NCBI GenBank assembly: GCA_040954595.2
Contig: CM082576.2
Coordinates: 4,836,001 to 4,900,000, forward strand
Direction of reading: 5' to 3'
DNA from: Balanoglossus misakiensis
Taxonomy: Eukaryota > Hemichordata
Length of the DNA: 64,000 nucleotides
The translations under genes and the position numbers were made by a program. The notes beneath the pieces were generated by a model. It was not told the DNA's origin. It saw nothing but the letters and a program-made list of their open reading frames with translations, and ran no database searches. Below are positions 51,537-63,875 of the stretch, piece after piece (within the stretch, counting starts at the first letter, position 1; every line of letters starts with the position of its first letter).

Positions 51537-54152
51537 TTAACGTTTTCCGCTGAAATACAAGAACCCAATTCGAGTGTAAAGTTGTCCCTCCTCGAAGTCT
51601 TGGCTGAAGATCTCACAAAGACTCGGCAGCACGCCGGCGGCTTCGAAATTGAAACTTCGACATTCCTGGGTCGACAAACACAGGTGTGCACACTGAAAGA
51701 CTGTGTCGACCTGAAAACTTTCCAACAATGATGATGAATCCATTGCGGCCTGGTTGTCGCCACCTACGGCGTAAAATAGCGCAGAAGAAAACGTGGATCC
51801 TCGCAGAATGTTGGCTGGCGTTGTTTGGGTTGGCTCGGTGACAGTTGTGGATGCAGGTGCTGTTGTTGACAGACTTGCCGTCGTCGTCGTCACTATTGTT
51901 GACGGTGCTGTGGTTAACATGGTCGTTGTATCTGCTGTTGTTGTTGTTGTTGTTGCTGTTGAAGTGCTGCAGTCAACATTTAATTCAGGAATGAGACCTG
52001 ATGGTTGAAAACAAAAACAGTAAAAGGTAGGGTCATTAAAAACCGCCACCCACGAGTGACCGTTGCCCACATGCAAACCATGACGGCTTGCCCGAAGATG
52101 TGACAGGCGACCATTTATTGGACGTGATAAAGAAAATCATCAGAAACAACAAACTAAAAGTAAAAGGGAAATCTGCCACTTACCTCTAGTTACATAGTAA
52201 GCTCGAAATCCCATTAAATTGACGAGCTGGTCCGTTTTAAAGTTCACAAACATATAATTGGCAGAACTGATTAAATCCTGTGGAAGCGTTGAACCTGTCA
52301 ATTCGCCTAGCAATGGATAAGTATCGTTTGGGCCATCATAGACAAAGACTTTGTCGTACCCGTCTTCGCATTCGAACTGGCAGAAGGATAACTGGATTGT
52401 CTGTGAGTTGGTGGAAAGTAGTAAATAAAATGACATTTCTGATATCTTTGGAGACAGCACATTTTGGATACTGTTTACCCGATTGCAAGCTTGCATGTTG
52501 AGGTCTGGCTATATGATGTGTTTGATGACTCACACCACGTGTTAGTCTGTCGTACGTCTTCTACACTGTGTAAGCGATAGTGACCGTGGATACAATGACA
52601 AATGAAGTCCAATGTATTCGAATCTGCAAATCCCCACCAATAGGCCTAAGCATGTCTGCAGTTTGTAGCACGGGCCCTAAGTTTGTGGTTTATAGACGGC
52701 AGACGACCCATCCCTCTATCCACATACATTGTACTGTCCTTCTAAACCTTACTACACATCTTTCGATTAGGCCTACTACTATACCCTGTCTCGTCCAAAT
52801 TTTACTTACCAGCCCAGTGGCGACGCTAATTTGCCAGTTGCAAGTACTCCAGCCACTGTAAATGTCGGGGAAATTCATACTAGCGATGAAACCAAACAAG
52901 CCAGTTTGATAGCGAGATGAACCACACCCCGACGCCGATCCTACGAAGAGGGAGAATGGATAAGAAATTGTTTCAGATTTTAAATTCAAAATGGCCGCCA
53001 ATCTCTGCGTTATCTCCGTGGAGATAAACTATATAGAAGTGATGTTTATGAAAACAAGTCTGTTGACAAAAACCCAAGACTCAAACATCTGTCATCATAG
53101 AAAGATGAACTCCCTGTGCTGAGCTGGTACCTCGAATTTTGAAATAAGCCTTAAATCCTGACTTTCTCATGGATGAGTCTGATGAAAACGTCACGAATAA
53201 CTTGTTGTCGGTGCTGAACACATTGCCTGGCACAGCTGAGGTACCCTTGTACATTCCTACGTTGGTTGCAGAGGCATCGTCGCCATCAAATACTTCCACC
53301 ACGTCACAACATGACTCGGTTGCAAAACTACTGAACGTCAGATACACCTCCTGTTTGAAATCAAAACAGAAAAACAGTTAAAAATCCGGAAGACACGCAA
53401 TAAGAAACGGGATGGCTAATATAGTGATGTCAGAATTCGTGGAAAATGTTATTTTTCCCTGGCGTTTGCTTGACTTCAACGTGTGCGAGCTTTGTTTCTG
53501 TGGGGAGGCAGTGCAATGCTCCGCATCTAACGTAAGTCCGAGAACGAAAAAGACAAAATGCAAAATAACCACACTCAAAATTCTTCCACAAATTTAGCAG
53601 TTCCAATAGGAAGCTATATCGTCACCTATGCAAAATGAAATGAAAGCATATCGTAGTACCCATGATACCACAAACACTACATGAAGAATTAATATAAATT
53701 GCAGACTCTATATACCTCTCCGTCAGGAACTTTTAACAGCCATTCACATGACAATTGGTTGTCGTAATTGTTCGGGTAGTTTTTACTCCAGAAAGTACCA
53801 TTATCTTTCAGGTTTCTGGGACTGTCACAACCGGAGTCATGAACCGGGTCTGTCAAGTAAACAGAAAAATTGTGTTGTGTTAGTTGAACTGTAAAAGTTT
53901 TACATCATTTCGGAAATTACATTTTAGACAATCGCGAACAGGTTCTATTATTGAGTCAAAATTTTGACATTTCCCAAACTTGATTGGTCTATCGGATTCA
54001 ATGAAAACCTCCAAAGGAGATATTTTTCGATTTCATAACGGTTGCTCGAAAAAATGTGAAAATGAAGACCTGTAAGCTTATTTCTTACCGAGAACAGCTG
54101 TCCGAAGAACACAAACTGTGAACATCGCCATTGTAAGTTTTCGCTCGGCCAT
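51537..54152 (-). CDS. Secreted CUB-CUB-threonine-rich-PAN protein, paralogue B
   Basis: Six coding exons (54089-54152, 53716-53849, 53131-53350, 52810-52940, 52184-52400, 51537-51997) match those of gene A in phase, and exons 1, 3, 4 and 5 match in length. They give 408 aa. The parts are a short hydrophobic leader (MAMFTVCVLRTAVLG), CUB 1 (CCDVVEVFDG), CUB 2 (YDKVFVYDGPNDTYP), a Thr-rich linker of only about 50 residues (TTTTTTADTTT, no regular repeat) and a PAN-like domain (318-408, CAHLCLSTQECRSFNF). The leader is less hydrophobic than in A and contains Arg, so secretion is likely but less certain. Several exon stretches are identical to A at the nucleotide level, indicating recent duplication or conversion. 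Confidence 0.9.
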
Positions 54153-55926
54153 CTTGTCGTTCTCGTCTCCATAAAACGACAGCCTTATTTTGCATGTTCA
54201 GAAAGTTATATACACGAGGAACTGACAAAAATCAATGTAAATCAATGAAGTATCGCGAAAACCAAAAGTGACGTCTGGGGGTCCTCTGCGGTTTTGCCTT
54301 AAATATCAATAGTCTTGAGAAGTAAATGTGTGCTGTACTATAATAGTAGATCCCTGAATCAACAACTTATATGAAACCAAATTCACGATAATCGTTGAGA
54401 TCCTCAGACTCTGAAATTAATTAGTTGCGTAATTTAACAGACTTAATCGATATTGCGTAAGATTACATGGATTAATTCATCAAAAATATCTGGAAGGGTT
54501 GTTTATTTTACGTTACAGTCGGCCTTCAGTTTTGTTGTCGGTGGGGTTTTTTTTCTTGGTAGTAGCTAAACAAAATGGTTAAGTTGATGTTGTGTTGTGC
54601 TTGGCTGTGTTGCACTGTGATGTGCTGTGTGTGAAAATTGTGAAATTCGGAAATTGGATTTTACTGTAGTTATACTGTAATGTTATGTTAAGTTATCGAG
54701 CAATGTGCCAGGTTGAGTCGGACTATCGATTCTGTGTTCATAGAATAATTTACATGAAAACAGTGCGCTTGTACTTTTCAGCGGACAGGTGGGCGAAAGG
54801 ACAGACATGCAAGATACAGTCAGACAAGTATGAGACATACAAACACACGCACACACACACATACACAAGCATGCAGGTGTGTGGTTGGACAGAACCGACG
54901 GCACTTTAACATTTACATGAAACGATACTCGAATTAGAGGTTTTTATCTCATCACGTGACGTGGCGTCGCCCCGTAAATGCAATTTATGAAAGGCACCTT
55001 CGATCAAGCAATCATACTCGGTGGGGGGCATTTCAACTTCCACATTTTCTGCGCGACATTGATTTCTTTATGCAAACAAGGGAGGAGTTAATTTGAGACT
55101 AAAACTGAAAATAACAGAACTATTCACATCTTTTATACAAATTCCACTGAAAGTAATTTAATGCGTCATTTTTCAGACGACTGCATCACTTATCGAATTG
55201 GCGAATATTGTTTTGCAGTAATGTTTACTTTGAAGTGGTTTCTGAAAATATCTTACTGTATCAATGTGTCTAGTCATATCGACTGGATGATTAGCTTTTT
55301 AAAATTCACTACGATGGTGATTATGTCCAGCGAAGGTTCTTCTTTTGGCATTGTGCTCAACATAAATATTAAGTCCCCGCGGACTGAATCCAGGACACCT
55401 ATTTCGATGTTCGTGCGCCACTGAGTGAAATTACCATTTTTCAAGCCTGGCTCAGAAAGTGTGACTCGTACAGTACTACACGTGGAGAAATATTTATTTT
55501 GTTTTGAAAGATTTTATTTGCGAGTGACTTTAATACAGTGTCATGCAATTAAGATAAATTTAAATTATATAAACAACACTGTGTCGTTCTTCCACATTCC
55601 AAATGTCAGCACGTCGCTGGTATATAGCTGCTCGTAAACTGGTCTTGCCTTCCAACGATGCCCAAGTTTCCATCAATATTCTCGGGAGTGGAATTATCAG
55701 CACACTGGTTCAGGAGTAAAACAATAAAATAAATTATTGAATTTAACATGCAGCTAAGAATAAATATGCAAAAAAAAAAAAAAAACGGTGTGAAAATGAA
55801 CCTTCCCTGCAATGATATTGGTGTTCAGTGGTGACAGGATTAAGGAATTTCATGCTTGGGTCTTGACCCACTCATAATCTTTCAAGTTACGCCGGAGATC
55901 AGCCAAATGCCGTTGATGGTTAGGAA
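54153..55926. other. Spacer between CUB gene B and the lectin gene
   Basis: No coding exon could be supported. It includes the gene B promoter, a short CA/CACA-rich tract at about 54842-54863, and a frame at 55606-55703 that was tested and rejected as a lectin exon. A poly(A)-like A run lies near 55770. Confidence 0.5.
54206..54212 (-). promoter_or_regulatory. TATA box of CUB-PAN gene B
   Basis: TATATAA on the minus strand lies 54 nt upstream of the ATG, implying a short 5' untranslated region. The aligned position in gene A is degraded to GTATAGCG. Confidence 0.6.
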
Positions 55927-56754
55927 TTACTTACAGCTGTACTGGCAGAGGAACGGTCTTCGTAACTGACAATAACCATCATCCCATCGCCAATTCTGCG
56001 CCTTCCTGTGTGAAAAGATTGAACACGGCTGTCATCGTTTTGACAGTATAATCACCAACTCGAAGTCATTACTTATAAGATGAGACACAGTCCCTCTTTC
56101 TTGAGGGACTGTGGATGAGATAAGACTCTTTGTGAAAATACTACATTTGTTGGGATCTTTCAACAGTTGTTAGTATTATGAGCACTGCGTTGTAAGTAGT
56201 ACATAATCATAAAACGTTTCTTCCCCATTTACATTGTAGGCCCACTTACCACAATGCTCCACAATCCTGTCCGTTAGGGTTTCTCTTGACGTTGTTGTTT
56301 GGCTCGCCAGTTGCCCAAAAATGGTAATCACCGGCCAATAAAGTCGAACCATCCTCCCAAACGAATGCGCCTTCCTCCTCGTGGTCACTCAGCCCGATCC
56401 AAACACTCTTGACGCCTCTGCCTGCAGTTTCATCCAGGTGCGCAGAAATTGCCTCTTGCAGCTGCCTGCCTGGAATGGTGGCTAGCTCGCCGCCGCCCTC
56501 TCCGCACACTTCCCTCGCCTCTTGCCAGGGTTTCGGGGTTTCCACAAACTCATATCGGTACCCAGAACACACGACTGCCAAAATATGTATGAAAATAGCC
56601 ACATTATATGTGAGGAATTTTGACTCTTGAAATAAATAAGTAAATAAAAATGTCAACTTTTCCAATTTTTGTAAAAGAAAAGAGTTCCATACGTACATCC
56701 AGATGACACACCGAATAGACCAAAAGCCAAAATAAGTGCCGTTAACAAAACCAT
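55927..56754 (-). CDS. Small secreted C-type lectin
   Basis: Three exons (56697-56754, 56250-56574, 55927-56005) give 153 aa. Residues 1-19 are a signal peptide (MVLLTALILAFGLFGVSS). The rest is one C-type lectin domain. It has the opening YRYEFVETPKPWQEAREVC, the WIGLSD motif, an EPN tripeptide (mannose/GlcNAc-type calcium site) in WATGEPNNN, CGALW, and WRWDDGYC with FLCQYSCK at the end. The closing WDD resembles the usual WND calcium motif. The stop TAA lies within AGCTGTAAGTAA, which also resembles a splice donor. A further exon is possible, but I found none that continues the frame. Calcium-dependent sugar binding outside the cell, perhaps in immunity, is inferred. Confidence 0.88.
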
Positions 56755-56820
56755 GGTTGTCTTCCCAGCGCAGCTTTCCCTGACTATGACAATATGCCAA
56801 AGTCGAAAGATTTCACAGCA

Positions 56821-56827
56821 TTATATA
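56821..56827 (-). promoter_or_regulatory. TATA box of the C-type lectin gene
   Basis: TATATAA on the minus strand lies 67 nt upstream of the ATG, a normal spacing for a short 5' untranslated region. Confidence 0.65.
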
Positions 56828-58095
56828 GTTTGATTCTGACTGACAAACTATCAACAGCTTATCCAATAATTATGATTGAACGTCAATTTCTGAATATTGA
56901 TGTTTGGTCGGCGTTGTCATTAAAATAATAACTGGTAAACTGCTGAGTTTTATAATTTCTTTATATATGATATCGCAGCATTTGTGTTGTCGTTTTCAGT
57001 TGCAAATATCGATTGTTACACGACTAAATTGAGGTCGTTCGTAATTTGCTGAGGGTCGCTTTGGTAAGGTCAAAGAAACCATCGGTAACTCTGTGAAACT
57101 GGTCTAGTAGAACTTAGTCCATGCAGGGTGGGGGGTTAATTTGTCATGTTTTAGTCAAACTCATACCAACTCCAAAGTCAGAAGAGTAAAACTCCATAAC
57201 TTTGGGCGCACAGTTCAATTTTGAGGAGAGTACTAGTTGCTGTTCTTGGACATTATTCTGGACATTTTTTGTCTTACTTGATAAATTACTAGTAAGTATT
57301 CCTTTTCAAAGCGTAATCAGCCGGCTCAGTAGCTCTGGTGACTTAATTGTTACATAAACAGAGTCGTTCCCACTTCCTGACTGTAAATGTTTTTATGGTG
57401 GTAATCATTTGAAATTTACTGCGATCTCTGGAGAGTAAATATTTGTATTTACCCTTCAAAGCCTCAGTTGTACGCCAATTGTAAGTTGATGAAGGGAGAT
57501 TGAATTAACAATTAGATAATTGCAACAGGAAGAGCTTGGTGTTCCCAAATTAGAATAATAGTTCTCAGCTGTCAATCAATGACAAAACTGCAGCTCACTG
57601 ATCAACTGATCAGGAATTTCTGGTGAACAATACAAATAGACTAAGGGCCAGTATGTTTAGTTGCCGCTTCACTCTTATTATGTACTAGTATATATGATCT
57701 GATCACCATGTTTAGTATGCTACCAACACACCAATTTTAGAGCTCTAGCCAATGAAAGTTCAGAATAAATATTAATGTAGTCCAGGGTCTGTGTTTGCAA
57801 TTGCAAAATTTACACCCATTGACAGGAAATTATATTTTTATTGCTAATTTTATCACTGGCTACATTAATGGAAGAAGGTCTTCAGTTACAATGTCAACCA
57901 GTAAACTTATTATTAAATGAATTAATTTGCAGCATCACTGGATTGACCATAAAAGTTTCTGGTCAATTTCATTCTCATCTACTTTTTTAGGATGACCACC
58001 GCAAAGCAACAGCATTACCACCACAACTGGGTCAGTCTAGTTGAACACATGGATTTCCAATAAAACACCCAATCAGATATATATATTTTCAATAC
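56828..58095. other. Spacer between the lectin and CLPTM1
   Basis: AT-rich, with no reading frame, RNA gene or bounded repeat that I can support. Confidence 0.6.
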
Positions 58096-58101
58096 TTTAT
58101 T
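58096..58101 (-). terminator. Candidate poly(A) signal of CLPTM1
   Basis: AATAAA on the minus strand lies 679 nt past the stop codon. This implies that about 58080-58780 is the 3' untranslated region. Confidence 0.5.
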
Positions 58102-58780
58102 GCTGATAGTCACAGACATACAGGTAAAATATTAAAACAGCTGCAACAAAAAACACCTTGCAAAAAGTACTTGTAAAAAGAGCCTGACCTACCATTACCA
58201 GTTAGCAGTACTTTTACATTTAATCTCAAAACACACAATGTGAAATCACGGAAAAGACATATATTTCCTGTACTCGGTATTCTTGGGGGGAGAGAGAGCA
58301 GTATTGCAGGTTTCACAAAATTCAATCAATGGTCAAGTTCTCAACTTGTGGCAATTTTGGATTTTAGTGTTGAGTAAAGAGGTGATGTGTTGAAGAAAAC
58401 AACTAACAACAACCTTGTTAAAAGTCATCTTAACAAAATGTGATTTATGAATATTTAGAAATACATGTAATGACATACATGTAATTCTTTTCTATCCATG
58501 AGAATTTCTCTGTTTCTTTTATTTTACCCCTTAAATTGCCACATCCCATTTGATTTCAATACAGTAAAATCAGTGTGAATTCTTAAACAAGACTCTACCT
58601 CCCCCCAAAGCTACAATAAGAACTCTTTTTTCATCACATAATTAATCACTGATAAAACAGTGGTATTCTTAAATCTCAATTAACCTACCTACAATTTCTG
58701 ACGATAATAAATTATCAATTTTAAACTTGAAATAGTCACTGTAAATCAAGATTAGGTAAAGATAATAAAACAGTCACTGT

Positions 58781-61700
58781 TTAGTCATTTTTCTTTTCCT
58801 CTTCGGGTTTTGGCGACTGGGAATCCGTGTTTTCCTCAATGGCCTGGGGGGCATCTCCATTTCCCACAGTGCCCTCGCCCTCCGGACCAACTCCATGCAT
58901 TTCGCCGCTGGTGCCAAATTCATTGAGACGCTTGTGATCAACTGGGTAGATCCATCGCTGATACAAGTAGATCATAAATATGACATCTGAAAGAGTGAAC
59001 AGAAACAGTTGTCAGCTTTGACTTTGGCTTTGAAGTCTACCAAAGAAACTTCACGAGGACTGGTACTTGTTATCAAATCACATCTTGCGGAATGTTAAAC
59101 GAATGAGCAACATACAGCAGATAAATCGAGTGACTTTGTTGTAGGCACCTGAAAAGGGCCAGTTGCCACAGCAACAAAGAAAAAATTCTCAGTATCTTAC
59201 CATCTCTGAAACATCCAATCCGATAGAGAGTTGGCATTTGAATGACAAATGCAAAGATGTCGTCAATAAACGTGTTGAGTGCCTTGTATGTCATCATACG
59301 CCACGGAAGGTGGGCCACTGACTTCAGCTTGTAGTTAATAAATAATTGCGGAGTCATCATGATGAACCCTGGGAGATGAAAAATGAGTAAAAATGGTCAG
59401 ATTGTGTGTACACATACTCTATGTTTGTGTTTTGGCATAAAACTGAAAGAACTTGCACACAGTCGTATCTGCAACCAGCTCAGGGGTAATATACTGTATC
59501 AGATCTTCATCAATCTAGGGGGATAACATGAGGAGTACTCAGCACCTTGGCACCCCAACAAGTCAATTTCTGTCCCCTACAGAACGTCATTCTAAAACCT
59601 TGTTGCCCCCTGTCTGTCAACAACACACATGCAAGTCTCTGTGTTATCATCAAGAATGATTGTTGTTACTTTTGAAAGCAATGAGATAAACAAAACCTAC
59701 AATGACATAGAGTGTACTCACCAAAGGTAAGGAGGAACCCGTACAACATGTTCAGGACCCAGGAGTACCATCCTTTGTGTTCCTGATAGACTAATGAATA
59801 GACAGCGAAGCCGCCCAGCAGTGGGAATAACAGCCATGACAGATACTTGAATGCAAGCTGTGTTAAAATAGAAAAGGAAATGATCTGGTCACATTCTGCA
59901 GAAATAAGATCAAAAAATTACAGCAGATTTCATGACTGATGTACAGTCTGAAATTTGTAATAGATTGGGTTATCATTTTAAATGGTTTGACATTTAAAGA
60001 AATTCACGACTAAAATGTTACAAGTAAAATGCCACCAAGAGGTATGTATGGTGGTCACTGCAAATATTCTTACCGTGTCATACTGTCTTGTCGATGACTC
60101 TACATAGGTGTCTTTATCACTAAATTTTATTCGAGGTAAAAACCCAAATAAAAGATGTTCACGATCAACCTGCAAAGAAGTGAGAAATGAATTGTTAATG
60201 TGTGGATTTCATGATGGAGGTTTACCTCTTTACATGTAACTGTCCTTTGATGTCACATGATGATGACTCAGAGGTCAATGGCGAAAATCTGTCGAGCACA
60301 CAAGATTTTGATCCCTCACCTAGGTGGTCATATTCTATTTAAATTCAAGTAGCAAGAATGGCACAAATACCTTGATAGACATGACTTTGGTGATCTTCCA
60401 GAAATCAATGAGTAGACCTATAAAACAGGATATCCTGACGACTGTGTTGGTTTCATTGTCCAATACGTACAAGACCACCACGGTCGACTGGAACACACCG
60501 AAAAACACCGACCTCACCGACAGACCCTCCAAAGACTGACGATTTTTCCAAAACTGAATATCTGAAATTGAGATTGGCTCGGTTAGAGTCGATTCACATG
60601 ATTACGTTCTGGTTATATCTACTGTGTTGTGATATTAATTTAAATTTAGTCCCAAGGAGCATGTACTGTCACATGATACATTTTTCTAAAGTATTGTAAA
60701 TAAATGTCTTACCATTTTTAAAGGCCAGGAACTCAAATATGCTGTGGACTATGGACACTATGATGGTGAGACCCAGTAAGTACGGATTGGTTTCCAAAAA
60801 TGCTTTCTGAAATGTCAGAGAAAACAGAATTAGAAAGAGTGTTGATGCATGACAACGGTCTCTGTAAAAGCAGGTCAAACTGAAATCATATTGGGAACAG
60901 CAGAGAAACAGAAAGCCTTACTTTCAGACTGTCTTGGTCATCTTCATCATCATCGACCATGTCCTCTCCCAGGATCTGGGTCCATTGGTTTCTCATGCTC
61001 TGAGCTGCATACATTTGCCATTTGATCATAGATATAGGAGTGAAGGTCAAACTCAAGGGCAGCTTCCTGTGAAGGTCAAAACCATGGGTGATGTATATTA
61101 TTAAGCGTGTGAAATTAAAGCTTTTTATGTAATAAATAAAACATCAACAATAGATGGCGCTCGTCACAAGGTAGACATGACTTTTGCCCATAGAGCAAGG
61201 TGAAATTTCCCCGCAGTCCTGATCGGACATAACCGATTGGAAATGCTAGAGTTCACAGTGCTGTGAATATTTCACAGTCCTCACACACACTGAAGATAAA
61301 TCTTAAGCTGACAAACCCAAGCATTGGCTTAGAAAATAGACTTACGGAGTAGTTTCATTGATTGGCATGTAGTCACTGGCCATGTTCCAGTAGTCATTGA
61401 TGTATATCACTGGATAGTAATCTCCTGATGGATGAAAGTCAATGTCTGAAACGATAGATATAAACAGACTTCATGAAAACACCATAGTCACCAGTAGTGG
61501 CTATAAATTACATTTTTAGAATACAGTATATTTTATTCATAACCATCCTTTCAATGGAGCTCCCTACTGAGCTGACTGTTTGAATTGAGAAAAATGTGAC
61601 TGATGAATTAATTAGAATGTTCCCTCTTTAGAGGTCTAACTTTACCACAGAATACAATGGGTTTGGAATGAACCATGGTGGTGAAAGGGTTAAAAAGGGA

Positions 61701-63875
61701 TATAATTCCTACATTTATCAAGAGGTGCCGGTATTGCTCCTAGTCTCCATGGTGTGTGATCGTCCAAGATGTTGATGGTTAGATTTGGATGCCAATGAGA
61801 CTGTATCTCTGGAGGTCTATTATCATCAACACTCTGTAAAAGTGAGCACAGGAAAACAAACTTGCTGCAGTTATGATTTATTATGAACACTATCACAAGT
61901 CTAAAGTACCTTTGACACAAAACAAACAACATAGTAGGTCTTTAGGTCAAAGATGCAGTTTCCAGAAATATTGACCTCAATAAATCTCTGTTCAGACACT
62001 TTTAATAACTCAAAGGTCAGAGAAAACTGGATAATACTGGACAGGATAGAACTGGATTTACCCATACCCTTATCAAGTCAGGACTGGCATCGGTCTCCCC
62101 CGTCAGTAAGTTGACTGTTGTTCTGTACTTCTTCTTCTTGTATTTATTCAGCACTGCAATGACAACAAAAAATAAGTTCTCCAGATTTAAGTAAAAAAAT
62201 ACAATAATTAATATATGTTATGTTACTTGTTATACATACACTTTGATCTATATGCAACAGCCTTCTTGGAGTATTTTCCCTTAAGTCTTGCGTCTGGCGA
62301 TTTGCCGGCTTTGGTGAAATAAACATGGATGAAGATGGTGCCGTTGTTGAGCATTTTCTGAAAGAAAGAATATGGCAATATTATCAGCCAAGCTTCATGA
62401 TCTCATACCCTGGTATACGTAAAAGACCAAATTCGACATTCTTGTCAAGAAACTTGAATAGTTACACAAAACTTACATCAGTTGCCTCGATGACTCCATC
62501 GTGGGTGTACAATCCATCACCATTGGGACCTCCTGTCCAATCACCATATTCTATGTTAGTCTCTTCCCAAAACAAATACTTGCTGTCATTAAACTGGGTG
62601 AAGTCCTCCTCTTCAGATATGTACACTTTCATGTCCTGTGGATAAAAAGCATGTACACATAGAAATAAATCAGAACTCACAAATGCTAGGAAGGGATAAT
62701 GAGAACATAAAACCATGAATATTTGCAATGCAGGAGAAAAAAAAACAAAAGACAAGACAGCATTCTCCACTCACCATAACAGTACCCTTGGGAAACAAAT
62801 TTTGGCCAAACTGTGATGCGCTTCCTGTCCCATCTGGGGTGGTTTCAGGCGGGGTAGATCGACCACGGAAGAAACTGCTGATCATATAGATGATGAAGAG
62901 ACGAAAAGCAAAGCCTTTCACCATCTGCCAGCCACCTTGCTGCTGTTGCTGTTGTTGTTGCTCACCCCCTTCTTGCTGATTAACCTGATGACGAAAGTTT
63001 TCAACATATGATTTAGTGGTACGTCCATGGTTACATGTAACAAGCTGACATGTATGTATGATACAGTTAGTTTGGGTACTGCACAAAAAAATTAGAAGCT
63101 GTATTGTATCCTTCGTTCCAGGTCTATTGTTTTATCATGAACTGGAGAAAGTGCATGTACCTCTATGGGGGTTTATTTGTATGAATGCATGGGCTTTGAG
63201 CAGCTCTTCCAACCAATATACCCCCATTTATAGTATTGATTAATCATTATACACGTATATCAATTAAAACCCTCATTGTACCCCCCCCCCGGTTTTGTAC
63301 GTACATGATAAAACAAACTGTCCCTTCGTGCGATTTATATTATAAATACACTAGAGACTCGAAAATGTTTCGATACACGTGACAATACAGCACTTCGCAT
63401 GCTCCGTTTATGTTTGGAGTCTCAAGGTCGACATGTTGGGACGTATCAATTATTGAAATTATTCGACGAAATATAACACAGAATTCATGTCAGCTTCGTG
63501 GGGAAATTAGGTTTGTTATCCATACAAGTAATGACTTGAGATGTATGGTCTTAGGCCCACCAGTCTATTTTAAACAGGTACGCTCTCGGATGAGTGCAAA
63601 CTGATTCATTCACTGAGGACTCCATATCCATTGTACATGTATGTATTGTTCGAATGATCAGCTGAAGCCGACACGATCACGACACGGCTATTTAAACGCT
63701 CGAAACGCCACGTTATGCTTATCATTAAAAACAAAGATTTGCGGTCCCATCGATTGACATAGAATATGTAAAACGTTATTACCTCTCCATTTTGGCCCTG
63801 GGCGACTACTTGTCCATTATTTGATGCATCATTTCCACTGCTCCTTTGAGCGCCTGAGCTCTCAGAGTCAGCCAT
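58781..63875 (-). CDS. CLPTM1: Cleft lip and palate transmembrane protein 1 orthologue (CLPTM1)
   Basis: Fourteen coding exons (63783-63875, 62775-62984, 62477-62635, 62240-62357, 62068-62153, 61713-61833, 61346-61445, 60922-61066, 60713-60806, 60371-60561, 60074-60169, 59722-59857, 59201-59368, 58781-58986) join to 640 aa. A Gln-rich tail (eight Gln near 40-47) precedes membrane segment FRLFIIYMISSFF (about 58-70). A large luminal domain follows (YISEEEDFTQFND, YGDWTGGPNGDG, WHPNLTINILDDHTPW). Several C-terminal membrane segments then appear (YLLGLTIIVSIVHSIFEFLA, FFGVFQSTVVVLYVL, WLLFPLLGGFAVYSLVY). The end is acidic/Lys-rich. In mammals CLPTM1 is an ER/Golgi protein that limits GABA-A receptor trafficking. 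An in-frame ATG at 63989 could extend the N-terminus, but similarity starts at 63875. Confidence 0.96.

Noticed and set aside
55606-55703. Frame ending SYIPATC as a fourth lectin exon
   Set aside because: Splicing from the donor-like site at 55935 to the acceptor at 55705 puts this frame out of phase and gives an immediate stop, so the lectin is closed at 55927.
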